Shown in pieces: positions 6,801 to 13,359 of a stretch of 14,017 nucleotides of DNA (the stretch's first letter is position 1; the number at the start of each line of letters is the position of its first letter). The DNA is from Pseudomonadota bacterium. GTDB lineage: Bacteria; Desulfobacterota; Desulfobacteria; Desulfobacterales; RPRI01. Both the position numbers and the translations under genes were made by a program. The DNA is taken from positions 1-14,017 of the forward strand of contig JAHJRK010000118.1 in the NCBI GenBank assembly GCA_018830925.1, read 5' to 3'. The notes beneath the pieces were generated by a model. The model did not search any database and was not told where the DNA came from. It saw only the letters and a list, made by a program, of their open reading frames with translations.

Positions 6801-7976
6801 GAGATAGCCCGCGGGCGTGTACAGGAAATGTTAAACGGCCAGATATGCATCACTCCCGTTAAAAAGGGTAAAAAAGTTTTGATTGCAAAGGGCGACAAGA
6901 TAAATTCCAGAATACTTGCGGATGTGCCTGTCGCCCAGCTGGAAGGTGTTGTTTTGAAGGATGCCGGGACGACTGAGAAGCTGCATGATCTTCTTGAAGA
7001 GTACAGGAATCAGCGCGAGCCCTGCAGGCAGAACTTTGAGAAACAGATCAGCAGGTATGAAAAAGGTGATGATCTTCCACCCGGCGTTATAAAGATGGTC
7101 AAGGTATATATCGCTATGAAACGGAAGCTTTCCGTCGGGGATAAAATGGCCGGCCGGCACGGCAACAAGGGTGTAGTTTCAAGGATTCTTCCTCAGGAGG
7201 ATATGCCGTATTTTGAAGACGGAACTCCTGTTGATATGGTTTTAAATCCACTTGGAGTGCCTTCACGAATGAATGTGGGGCAGATTCTTGAAATTCATCT
7301 CGGTCGCGCGGCAAAAGGTCTCGGTGAGCAGCTGAACAAATTTATTGAAGAAAACAATATCAGGGCGCTTCGCGATAAATTAAAAAAGATATTTGCCGAT
7401 GCTTCTTTAAACAAAGCTATAGGCAAAATGGATGATAAAGAGCTGTGTGATTTCGCAGCATATTACAAAAACGGCGTTCATATGGCAACGCCGGTTTTTG
7501 ACGGGGCAAAAGAATCTGAAATAAAGGTTCTTCTGGAAGAAGCCGGATTATGTCCAACCGGTCAGGCGGAACTGTACGATGGGCGGAACGGAGATGCCTT
7601 CAAAGGGAAAATTACTGTCGGAACGATGTATATGTTGAAACTCCATCATCTCGTCGACGACAAGATTCATGCCCGCTCCATCGGTCCCTATTCGCTTGTT
7701 ACGCAGCAGCCGCTGGGAGGAAAAGCCCAGTTTGGAGGGCAGCGCCTCGGAGAAATGGAAGTATGGGCAATGGAGGCATACGGAGCGGCTCATGCATTGC
7801 AGGAATTCCTGACCGTAAAATCCGATGATATGGCCGGAAGGACAAGAATGTATGAAAAAATAGTGAAGGGTCAGAACATGCTTGAACCCGGCATTCCCGA
7901 GTCTTTCAAGGTAATGACAAAGGAATTGCAGAGTCTGGGTTTAGACATAACTCTTATAGAAGGGAATAAGGAGTAG
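3876..7976 (+). CDS. rpoB: RNA polymerase subunit beta
   Basis: This 1366-residue subunit forms one jaw of core RNA polymerase. The rifampicin-binding cluster is at about 512-545 (GTSQLSQFMDQTNPL, THKRRLSALGPGG). Counting codons, E. coli D516, H526 and S531 correspond to D524, H534 and S539, all in the drug-sensitive form. The active-centre lysines E. coli K1065 and K1073 correspond to K1090 and K1098 in KMAGRHGNKG. Both proteobacterial lineage inserts appear present: a long acidic segment after IDRRRKFP, and a segment between AEIKVLERNRDDEL and GVIKMVKVYIA. The C-terminal GGQRLGEMEVWAMEAYGAA is intact. The ATG at 3876 follows TGGAG at 3866-3870. The gene ends three bases before rpoC, whose ribosome binding site overlaps its last codons. 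Confidence 0.99.
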   Translation: MSERFSAKKRLRKNFGKIQRIVEIPDLIGMQRESYRRFLQIDVPPEKREDIGLQAVFKSVFPIKDFTGSASLEFVSYRFGEIKHGVAECIHRGMTYEIPVRLTVRLVVCDVNKETDISSIRDIKEQEIYFGTVPLMTGKGTFIVNGTERVVVSQLHRSSGVFFDHDKGKTHSSGKIIYSSRIIPVRGSWIDLEVDPKDIVYIRIDRRRKFPVTIFFKAFGYTPEDLLSYFYKNERIILRGRSIYKELREDLYKGQKFTRDIKDPDSGEIIAKKGRPYTPKLIKKLISSNLGTIPINMEDILDRAFAYTISDPKTGVPVVKANSTVDDESFAKLKDAGITEFDLLFVDSMSSSDSIRKTLAIDKVGSKEEALVEIYRRLRPGNPATPEVAQDFIDNLFFKTAYYDLSGVGRVKINQRLGIKSSPDLKILRKEDIILTAKTLIDLRDTQGVVDDIDHLGNRRIRAVGELLENQYRIGLVRMERAIKERMSLQEVDALMPHDLINPKPVSAVVKEFFGTSQLSQFMDQTNPLSETTHKRRLSALGPGGLTRERAGFEVRDVHPSHYGRICPIETPEGPNIGLIVSLSTYARVNDYGFIETPYRLVKNGTVTNEVIFLDAFEEKELPIAQANAPVDEKGEYINPLVTSRVAGEFMMIKKNEIEMMDVSPNQLVSVSASLIPFLENDDANRALMGSNMQRQAVPLMINEAPLVGTGIEDVVAKDSGVTIVAARNGVVESVDASRIILSHNPSEKGYENHVTIYSLSKYMRSNQNTCFNHRPIVVKGQRVKAGEIIADGPATEKGELSLGKNITVAFMPWGGFNFEDSILVSERLVRDGVYTSVHIEEFEVVARDTKLGKEDITRDIPNVGDEALKDLDESGIIRLGAEVGPGDILVGKITPKGETQLSPEEKLLRAIFGEKAGDVKDTSLRVPPGVDGIVIDAKVFARRGIEKDDRTVRIEEAEIKVLERNRDDELAVIEEIARGRVQEMLNGQICITPVKKGKKVLIAKGDKINSRILADVPVAQLEGVVLKDAGTTEKLHDLLEEYRNQREPCRQNFEKQISRYEKGDDLPPGVIKMVKVYIAMKRKLSVGDKMAGRHGNKGVVSRILPQEDMPYFEDGTPVDMVLNPLGVPSRMNVGQILEIHLGRAAKGLGEQLNKFIEENNIRALRDKLKKIFADASLNKAIGKMDDKELCDFAAYYKNGVHMATPVFDGAKESEIKVLLEEAGLCPTGQAELYDGRNGDAFKGKITVGTMYMLKLHHLVDDKIHARSIGPYSLVTQQPLGGKAQFGGQRLGEMEVWAMEAYGAAHALQEFLTVKSDDMAGRTRMYEKIVKGQNMLEPGIPESFKVMTKELQSLGLDITLIEGNKE

Positions 7977-7982
7977 AATTTG
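7968..7982 (+). promoter_or_regulatory. Ribosome binding site fixing a TTG start for rpoC
   Basis: AAGGAG at 7968-7973, inside the last codons of rpoB, is followed by 6 bases and TTG at 7980-7982. Starting there the protein reads METLYDFFAKP and then joins the conserved N-terminus, with E. coli numbering preserved at C70 and D460. The overlap suggests coupled translation of beta and beta'. Confidence 0.85.
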
Positions 7983-10900
7983 GAAACGTTATACGATTTC
8001 TTTGCCAAACCCATTGATCCGAAACAATATTCCGGAGTCAGGATTGCTTTAGCTTCATCCGAACAGATCCGTCAGTGGTCTTTCGGCGAGATTAAAAAAC
8101 CGGAGACGATAAACTACCGGACTTTCAAGCCGGAGAGAGACGGGCTTTTTTGCGCAAAAATCTTTGGCCCCACCAAAGACTATGAATGCAACTGCGGCAA
8201 ATACAAGCGAATGAAGCACAGAGGGGTTGTCTGTGAAAAATGCGGTGTTGAGGTTATTCAGTCGAAGGTTCGCAGAGAAAGGATGGGGCATATCGAACTT
8301 GCCACACCCGTTGCTCACATATGGTTTTTAAAAAGCCTTCCCAGCAAGATTGGAAACCTCTTGGATCTGACATTAAAGAGCATGGAAAAGGTTTTATACT
8401 TCGACAGCTATATAGTTTTGGATCCGAAAGAGACCCCGCTTACGAAGCGTCAGCTCCTTTCGGATGATAAGTACCGCGAGGCCCTTGAAACGCATGGTGC
8501 AAAATTTGAAGCGGGAATAGGAGCTGAAGCCGTTAAGCGTCTGCTGGAAGATATTAATCTTGATGACCTTTACAAAGAACTGAGGACCGAAATCAAGACT
8601 ACAAGCTCTGTCGCAAAAAGACAGAAGCTTTCAAAGCGCCTGAAGATTGTTGACGCTTTCAGGCGTTCGGGAGTAAATCCGGTCTGGATGATAATGGATG
8701 CAATTCCAGTCCTCCCGCCCGATCTACGGCCTCTTGTTCCTCTGGAAGGCGGAAGGTTTGCAACATCCGACCTTAATGATCTTTACAGGAGAGTCATTAA
8801 CCGCAATAACAGATTAAAAAGATTGATCGATTTAAAGGCTCCCGACATCATTGTCCGAAACGAAAAAAGAATGCTTCAGGAGGCGGTTGATGTTTTGTTT
8901 GATAACGGACGGCACGGTAGGGTTATTACCGGTACAAACAAGCGGCCTTTAAAATCATTAAGCGACACTTTAAAAGGCAAACAGGGACGGTTCCGGCAGA
9001 ATCTCCTCGGCAAACGTGTCGATTATTCCGGACGAACCGTTATTACAATCGGTCCGAACTTGAGACTGCATCAGTGCGGTCTGCCTAAAAAGATGGCTCT
9101 CGAACTTTTTAAACCTTTCGTTTATTACCGTCTGGAGAAGAAAGGCCTTGTTTCCACGGTAAAGAGCGCCAAAAAGATGGTTGAACGGGAGACACCTGAA
9201 GTCTGGGATACTCTTGATGAGGTTGTAAAAGAGTATCCTGTAATGCTTAACCGAGCTCCTACTCTTCATCGTCTGGGTATTCAGGCGTTTGAGCCGATTC
9301 TTATTGAAGGGAAGGCGATTCAGCTTCATCCTCTTGTATGTACGGCATTCAATGCCGACTTCGACGGCGACCAGATGGCTGTCCATGTGCCTCTTTCCGT
9401 CGAATCGCAGATAGAAGCGCGCATTTTGATGCTGTCAAGCAACAATATCCTCTCGCCTGCCAACGGAAGTCCGATTATTGTTCCGACTCAGGATATTGTC
9501 CTCGGGATCTATTACATGACAAGAGGGGTTATACGCTCAAGAGGCGATGGCAAGATATTTTCCGGGCCTGACGAGGTACGTTCCGCATACGATTCAGGGG
9601 CTATAGATCTTCATGCAAAAATAACCGTTCGGATGGACGGAAAGCATGTTAATTCGACAACAGGCCGTATTCTGCTCTGGGAGATTATTCCCAAGGATAA
9701 TATTATAAGAATGAGCCGCATAATGGTTTCTTCGGAAGAGGAAGCAAAGGCGATTCTTGACAGGATCAATAACGGCGAATCTTTTTCGGAGACGGCAAAT
9801 GAGTGTTCGGAAAGCTCCGAGGAGGAGACGGGCGTCGATACGGGCCTTTTGAGAAAGGAGGAGTTCAAGAGAATATTCAACGTCAACGAGACGGAAGCCG
9901 ACAAGGTTTTTTCTCTTGATGAAGGCGGGATAACCGGAGTTATTTTATCGGAAGGGAAATACCATATATTCCAGATTAACGAGAAAAGGCCCGAGATTCC
10001 TTTTGATGCCGTCAACAGGGTCCAGGATAAAAAGTCTTTAAGGGATCTTGTCGATTATGCCTATAGAAACCTGGGTCCCAAGGCAACGGTTGTTCTTGCG
10101 GACAGGCTCAAGGATATCGGATTCAGGTATTCTACAGAAGCCGGTCTTTCAATCTCGATAGGCGATATGATCATTCCGGCTGCGAAAGAAGAGATAATCA
10201 GGAAAGCCGAAAGAAAAGTTTTGGAAATCGGTAGGCAGTACACAGAGGGGCTTATAACCCAGGGCGAGAAATACAATAAGGTAGTCGATATATGGGCAAA
10301 AGCAACAGATGATGTGGCCAATGAAATGATGGAGGCGATGAAGGTTGAACCCCTGAAAGACAGCAAAGGAGAGCCGGTGCTGGACAAGAAGGGAAAGCCC
10401 GTTTACGAAGAAAGCTTTAATCCCATTTACATGATGGCTGATTCAGGCGCAAGAGGGAGCAAAGACCAGATGCGCCAGCTTGCAGGTATGCGCGGTCTTA
10501 TGGCCAAACCGTCCGGTGAAATTATCGAAACGCCCATAAGCGCAAATTTCAGGGAAGGACTTTCCGTCTTGCAGTATTTTATTTCGACGCACGGCGCAAG
10601 AAAGGGTCTTGCCGATACCGCTCTTAAAACGGCAAACTCTGGATATCTGACAAGAAGGCTTGCCGATGTTGCCCAGGATTGCGTTGTTATGGAGGACGAC
10701 TGCGGCACAATGATGGGAGTTGATGTCGAGCCTCTGTTTGAAGGCGGAGAAGTGATCCAGCGTCTCGGAGAAAGAGTGCTGGGTCGTGTTGCGGTAGATG
10801 ATATTATTGATCCTTTCACGGATGATGTTCTTGTTAAAAAAAGTGATGAGCTTGATGAAAAGGCGGCAAAAAGAATCGAAGATGCCGGAATAACAACCGT

Positions 10901-12398
10901 CAGGATCAGATCTGTTCTTACATGCAAATCAAGGCACGGAGTATGCGTAAAATGCTATGGAAGGGATCTTTCTCACGGTGCCGCTGTTGAGCTGGGACAG
11001 GCTGTCGGAATTCTTGCCGCCCAATCAATAGGTGAACCGGGAACCCAGCTTACGATGCGTACATTCCATATCGGAGGCACTGCAAGCCGGAGGGTTGAAC
11101 AGGCGGATATCAGGGCAAGAGTCGACGGAACGATTAAATTTGTTGATCTTCATGTGGTAAGGAATGCAGAAAACCAGTATATCGTAATGAACCGTCGCGG
11201 CGGGAAATTTACGATTGTCAGCGATACCGGCCGTGAGCTTGAAAGCTGTCCTGTGATTTACGGGGCGCACATAACGGTAAAGGACGGCCAGAAGGTTAAA
11301 GGGCCAGATCCTGAAGTGGGAAGGTCGGGCGATCTTCTTGCGACCTGGGACCCGTTTACAACCCCCATCATTACAGAGGTGGATGGTACGGTTAAATTCG
11401 GGGATATTGTTCCCGGCAAGACAATGAAAGAGAAGGTCGACCCTGTAACAGGAAAGTCGAGCCGGACTATTATTGAATCCAAGGGCACTGAGGTCAGGCC
11501 GAGAATTTCAGTAAAAGACAAAGAAGGTAAAACGGCTAAACTTCCGAAATCGTCCGGGATGGCCCGTTATATTCTTCCGATCGATGCGGTATTAATGGTT
11601 GAAGAAGGGGATCAGGTAAAAGCAGGCGATGTAATTGCAAAACTTCCCAGGGCAACCACAAAGACAAAGGATATTACAGGAGGTCTTCCGAGGGTTGCAG
11701 AGCTTTTTGAAGTCAGGAAACCCAAGGATATTGCGATCCTGAGCGAAATAGACGGTTATGTCTCAGTTTCAAAGAGCACTAAGAAGGGAAAGCAGAAAGT
11801 TACCGTAACGCCGGTTGATTTCGGGGAAAAAAAGGAATATCTGGTATCGCGCGGCAAACACATAAATGTTTACGAGGGCGATTATATAAGAGCCGGTGAG
11901 CCGATTATAGGAGGCTCAGCCATACCGCAGGACATTCTGAACATAAAGGGTGAGGTGGCGCTTGCCCGCTATCTGGTAGATGAAGTTCAGGAGGTTTACC
12001 GCCTGCAGGGTGTGCGTATAAACGACAAGCATATCGAAGTCATTGTCCGGCAGATGATGAGGCGTGTCAAGGTTGTCGATGTTGGCGACACAGATTTTAT
12101 TCTTGAGGAACAGGTCGATCGCGGAAGGTTTGAGGAGATAAACAGTGCTGTTAAGGAAAAAGGCGAAAAACCCGCTATAGCCGAACCCCTTATCCTGGGG
12201 ATAACGAAGGCATCCTTAAGTACCGACAGCTTTATATCGGCGGCATCATTCCAGGAGACCACCAAGATTTTAACCGATGCAAGTATATCCGGAGCCGTGG
12301 ATTATCTCCGGGGACTAAAAGAAAATGTAATCATGGGAAGGAAAATACCTGCGGGTTCCGGACTTCCGTTATATGAAAATATAGAGATATCCCATTAA
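7980..12398 (+). CDS. rpoC: RNA polymerase subunit beta' with an inserted parvulin-like domain
   Basis: This 1472-residue catalytic subunit of core RNA polymerase is longer than E. coli beta' (1407). Zinc site 1 is at C70, C72, C85, C88 and the Mg-binding NADFDGDQM has D460, D462, D464, the same numbers as in E. coli. Zinc site 2 is at C908, C982, C989, C992, a shift of +94. The main cause of the shift is an extra block of about 99 residues between IIPK (ending K572) and IPFDAVNR (from I673), which resembles a parvulin domain. Further on come the rim helices (about 735-770), the trigger loop TMRTFHIGG with its large lineage insert, and GLKENVIMGRKIPAGSG near the end. The acidic C-terminal tail of E. 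coli is absent. The start is TTG. Confidence 0.98.
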   Translation: METLYDFFAKPIDPKQYSGVRIALASSEQIRQWSFGEIKKPETINYRTFKPERDGLFCAKIFGPTKDYECNCGKYKRMKHRGVVCEKCGVEVIQSKVRRERMGHIELATPVAHIWFLKSLPSKIGNLLDLTLKSMEKVLYFDSYIVLDPKETPLTKRQLLSDDKYREALETHGAKFEAGIGAEAVKRLLEDINLDDLYKELRTEIKTTSSVAKRQKLSKRLKIVDAFRRSGVNPVWMIMDAIPVLPPDLRPLVPLEGGRFATSDLNDLYRRVINRNNRLKRLIDLKAPDIIVRNEKRMLQEAVDVLFDNGRHGRVITGTNKRPLKSLSDTLKGKQGRFRQNLLGKRVDYSGRTVITIGPNLRLHQCGLPKKMALELFKPFVYYRLEKKGLVSTVKSAKKMVERETPEVWDTLDEVVKEYPVMLNRAPTLHRLGIQAFEPILIEGKAIQLHPLVCTAFNADFDGDQMAVHVPLSVESQIEARILMLSSNNILSPANGSPIIVPTQDIVLGIYYMTRGVIRSRGDGKIFSGPDEVRSAYDSGAIDLHAKITVRMDGKHVNSTTGRILLWEIIPKDNIIRMSRIMVSSEEEAKAILDRINNGESFSETANECSESSEEETGVDTGLLRKEEFKRIFNVNETEADKVFSLDEGGITGVILSEGKYHIFQINEKRPEIPFDAVNRVQDKKSLRDLVDYAYRNLGPKATVVLADRLKDIGFRYSTEAGLSISIGDMIIPAAKEEIIRKAERKVLEIGRQYTEGLITQGEKYNKVVDIWAKATDDVANEMMEAMKVEPLKDSKGEPVLDKKGKPVYEESFNPIYMMADSGARGSKDQMRQLAGMRGLMAKPSGEIIETPISANFREGLSVLQYFISTHGARKGLADTALKTANSGYLTRRLADVAQDCVVMEDDCGTMMGVDVEPLFEGGEVIQRLGERVLGRVAVDDIIDPFTDDVLVKKSDELDEKAAKRIEDAGITTVRIRSVLTCKSRHGVCVKCYGRDLSHGAAVELGQAVGILAAQSIGEPGTQLTMRTFHIGGTASRRVEQADIRARVDGTIKFVDLHVVRNAENQYIVMNRRGGKFTIVSDTGRELESCPVIYGAHITVKDGQKVKGPDPEVGRSGDLLATWDPFTTPIITEVDGTVKFGDIVPGKTMKEKVDPVTGKSSRTIIESKGTEVRPRISVKDKEGKTAKLPKSSGMARYILPIDAVLMVEEGDQVKAGDVIAKLPRATTKTKDITGGLPRVAELFEVRKPKDIAILSEIDGYVSVSKSTKKGKQKVTVTPVDFGEKKEYLVSRGKHINVYEGDYIRAGEPIIGGSAIPQDILNIKGEVALARYLVDEVQEVYRLQGVRINDKHIEVIVRQMMRRVKVVDVGDTDFILEEQVDRGRFEEINSAVKEKGEKPAIAEPLILGITKASLSTDSFISAASFQETTKILTDASISGAVDYLRGLKENVIMGRKIPAGSGLPLYENIEISH
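9702..9995 (+). other. Parvulin (PpiC/PrsA-type) domain inserted in beta', residues about 575-672
   Basis: Within rpoC, residues 579-671 follow the parvulin pattern in order: SRIMVSSEEEAKAILDRI (family: a-HIL-V..eeeAk.il..l), NNGESFSETANECSE (family: G.dF..lA.eySeD), a GVDTG that stands for GGDLG, EADKVFSLDEGGITGVI (family: F..A.f.L..GeiS.pV), and GKYHIFQINEKRPE (family: GyHIi.v.ekr). By this alignment the first catalytic His is Arg580 and the Asp/Cys position is Ser612, while the second His is kept as H662. Known members use these residues for proline isomerisation or client binding. Here the reading frame is continuous and the flanking beta' sequence is normal, so this is a real in-frame insertion. 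The homology was recognised by eye, not by a profile search. Confidence 0.82.
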
Positions 12399-12597
12399 GC
12401 CGTCGTTCAGGAATATCCGTAACATTGAAATGCCGTGTCCGGCATAAGGAGCCGTAAGCCGTGACCGGCATAAGGAGCCGTAAGCCGTGACCGGCATAAG
12501 GAGCCGTAACAAAATGGTCAGAAGTGTAATTGTTATTATGTAACGGCTCCTAACAAAATGGTCAGAAATGTAATGGTTATTTCGTAACGGCTCCTAA
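12399..12597 (+). repeat. Modular intergenic repeat, copy 3 (33+3x26+44+44)
   Basis: This longest copy starts at the base after the rpoC stop codon. Its head is 12399-12431. Three tandem 26-base units (12432-12457, 12458-12483, 12484-12509) are identical except that the first has GTGTCC where the others have GTGACC. Two 44-base units follow: 12510-12553 of subtype a (TTGTTATTATG) and 12554-12597 of subtype b (TGGTTATTTCG). Both end in TAACGGCTCCTAA. The last unit differs from the single 44-base unit of copy 1 at one position only. The GGAGCCGTAAC and GTAACGGCTCC ends can pair, so the 3' end of the rpoC transcript would fold strongly. Confidence 0.93.
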
Positions 12598-12619
12598 CCC
12601 AGATAAAAGGGATAAGTGC

Positions 12620-12694
12620 GTTAACGAAACAGTTTCTGCCGCTCTTTTCAGTACCCCTTTGAGGGGTAGGAAAACGCAGAAAATAGTTTCTAAC
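12620..12694 (+). other. Long imperfect hairpin, about 27 base pairs
   Basis: Five blocks pair in register: GTTA/TAAC (12620-12623 with 12691-12694), GAAAC/GTTTC (12626-12630 with 12686-12690), TTTCTGC/GCAGAAA (12633-12639 with 12676-12682), TTTTC/GAAAA (12645-12649 with 12670-12674) and TACCCC/GGGGTA (12652-12657 with 12663-12668). The loop is TTTGA. Small bulges separate the blocks. There is no T run after it, so it is not a standard intrinsic terminator; it may be a processing or stability element for the rpoBC transcript, or a small palindromic repeat. Confidence 0.65.
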
Positions 12695-12823
12695 CTACCA
12701 ATAACATTCTGATATAGTTAAATAGTTTGTGGCGGATAAGCCTGAAAGAAGCGTTTTGATGTATTATTCGCATGGTATGACCCCAGACCGGATGTTATAT
12801 AAAGGTTCAATGGAGGAGTTTTC

Positions 12824-12880
12824 AAAAAAAGTTTTTTTATCATAAAATTGCTTGACATAAACCGGATATATGTATACAAA
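12824..12880 (+). promoter_or_regulatory. Sigma-70-type promoter of the rpsL (str) operon with UP-like element
   Basis: A perfect -35 box TTGACA lies at 12852-12857. A -10 box TACAAA at 12875-12880 gives the ideal 17-base spacer; the overlapping TATACA at 12873-12878 is an alternative with 15. Directly upstream, 12824-12848 is an A tract followed by a T tract and more A/T, placed where the RNA polymerase alpha subunit binds UP elements. Initiation would fall near 12887, about 54 bases before rpsL. A strong promoter of this form fits a ribosomal protein operon and suggests str transcription does not depend on read-through from rpoC. Confidence 0.7.
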
Positions 12881-12940
12881 ACGTTTCTTTTTGTTAAGAC
12901 TTCACGCTTTACGAATTTATAATATTTTTAAGAGGGGAAT

Positions 12941-13312
12941 ATGCCTACAATCAACCAGTTAGTAAGAAAAGGAAGGTGCAAGGTTACCAAGAAGATTACC
13001 ACGCCTGCGCTTAAAGGAGCTCCTCAGAAAAGAGGAGTATGTACGAGAGTATATACATCGACTCCCAAGAAGCCCAACTCTGCTTTGCGTAAAGTGGCAA
13101 GAGTAAGGCTTACAACGGGTTCTGAAGTTACAGCATACATTCCGGGAGTAGGGCATAATCTTCAGGAACATTCGGTTGTTCTTGTGCGCGGCGGACGAGT
13201 AAAAGACCTTCCCGGCGTAAGATATCATATTGTGAGGGGTACCCTTGATACGCTTGGGGTCGATGACAGAAGGAAGAGCAGATCAAAGTACGGAGCGAAG
13301 AAACCAAAGTGA
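12941..13312 (+). CDS. rpsL: 30S ribosomal protein S12
   Basis: This 123-residue S12, of normal length, sits at the decoding centre and monitors codon-anticodon pairing. It opens MPTINQLVRKGRCKV. The conserved loop TPKKPNSALRK carries K43 and K44, and GGRVKDLPGVRYH carries K88 and D89, which are the wild-type, streptomycin-sensitive residues; D89 is the residue that RimO methylthiolates in some bacteria. The basic C-terminal tail SRSKYGAKKPK is intact. The ATG at 12941 follows AGAGGGG at 12931-12937, a close spacing. It is the first gene of the str operon, with its own promoter upstream. Confidence 0.98.
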   Translation: MPTINQLVRKGRCKVTKKITTPALKGAPQKRGVCTRVYTSTPKKPNSALRKVARVRLTTGSEVTAYIPGVGHNLQEHSVVLVRGGRVKDLPGVRYHIVRGTLDTLGVDDRRKSRSKYGAKKPK

Positions 13313-13359
13313 TTCTACATCAACTATATTTAAATAAACAGAAACAAATGGTGTGATAT

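Larger units (their letters stand above)
12399..12940 (+). other. Spacer between rpoC and rpsL
   Basis: This 542-base stretch has no convincing gene. It contains repeat copy 3 (12399-12597), a long imperfect hairpin (12620-12694), about 130 bases without clear structure (12695-12823), the rpsL promoter with its A/T-rich upstream element (12824-12880) and a 5' untranslated region of about 50 bases. No canonical T-run terminator was seen after rpoC. Confidence 0.7.

Noticed and set aside
6377..6898. Minus-strand open frame of 173 codons inside rpoB
   Set aside because: It lies fully within conserved beta sequence, has a serine-rich shadow composition and no recognisable motif.
9702..9995. The extra rpoC segment as an intein
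   Set aside because: At about 99 residues it is too short, has no Cys/Ser-start or HN-end splice junction, and does not interrupt an active-site motif.
9696..9998. The extra rpoC segment as a frameshift or assembly artefact
   Set aside because: The frame is continuous, codon use matches the flanks, the segment reads as a coherent domain, and numbering of conserved residues is consistent on both sides.
10427..10927. Minus-strand open frame of 166 codons inside rpoC
   Set aside because: It is antisense to invariant beta' regions and has no features of its own.
12399..12597. Repeat copy 3 as a CRISPR array
   Set aside because: The units are directly adjacent tandem modules of 26 and 44 bases without unique spacers, and no cas genes are nearby.
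12894..12923. A second promoter before rpsL (TTAAGA with TATAAT at 12918-12923)
   Set aside because: The start point would be about 10 bases before the rpsL ATG, on top of the ribosome binding site; the TTGACA promoter upstream is a better match.
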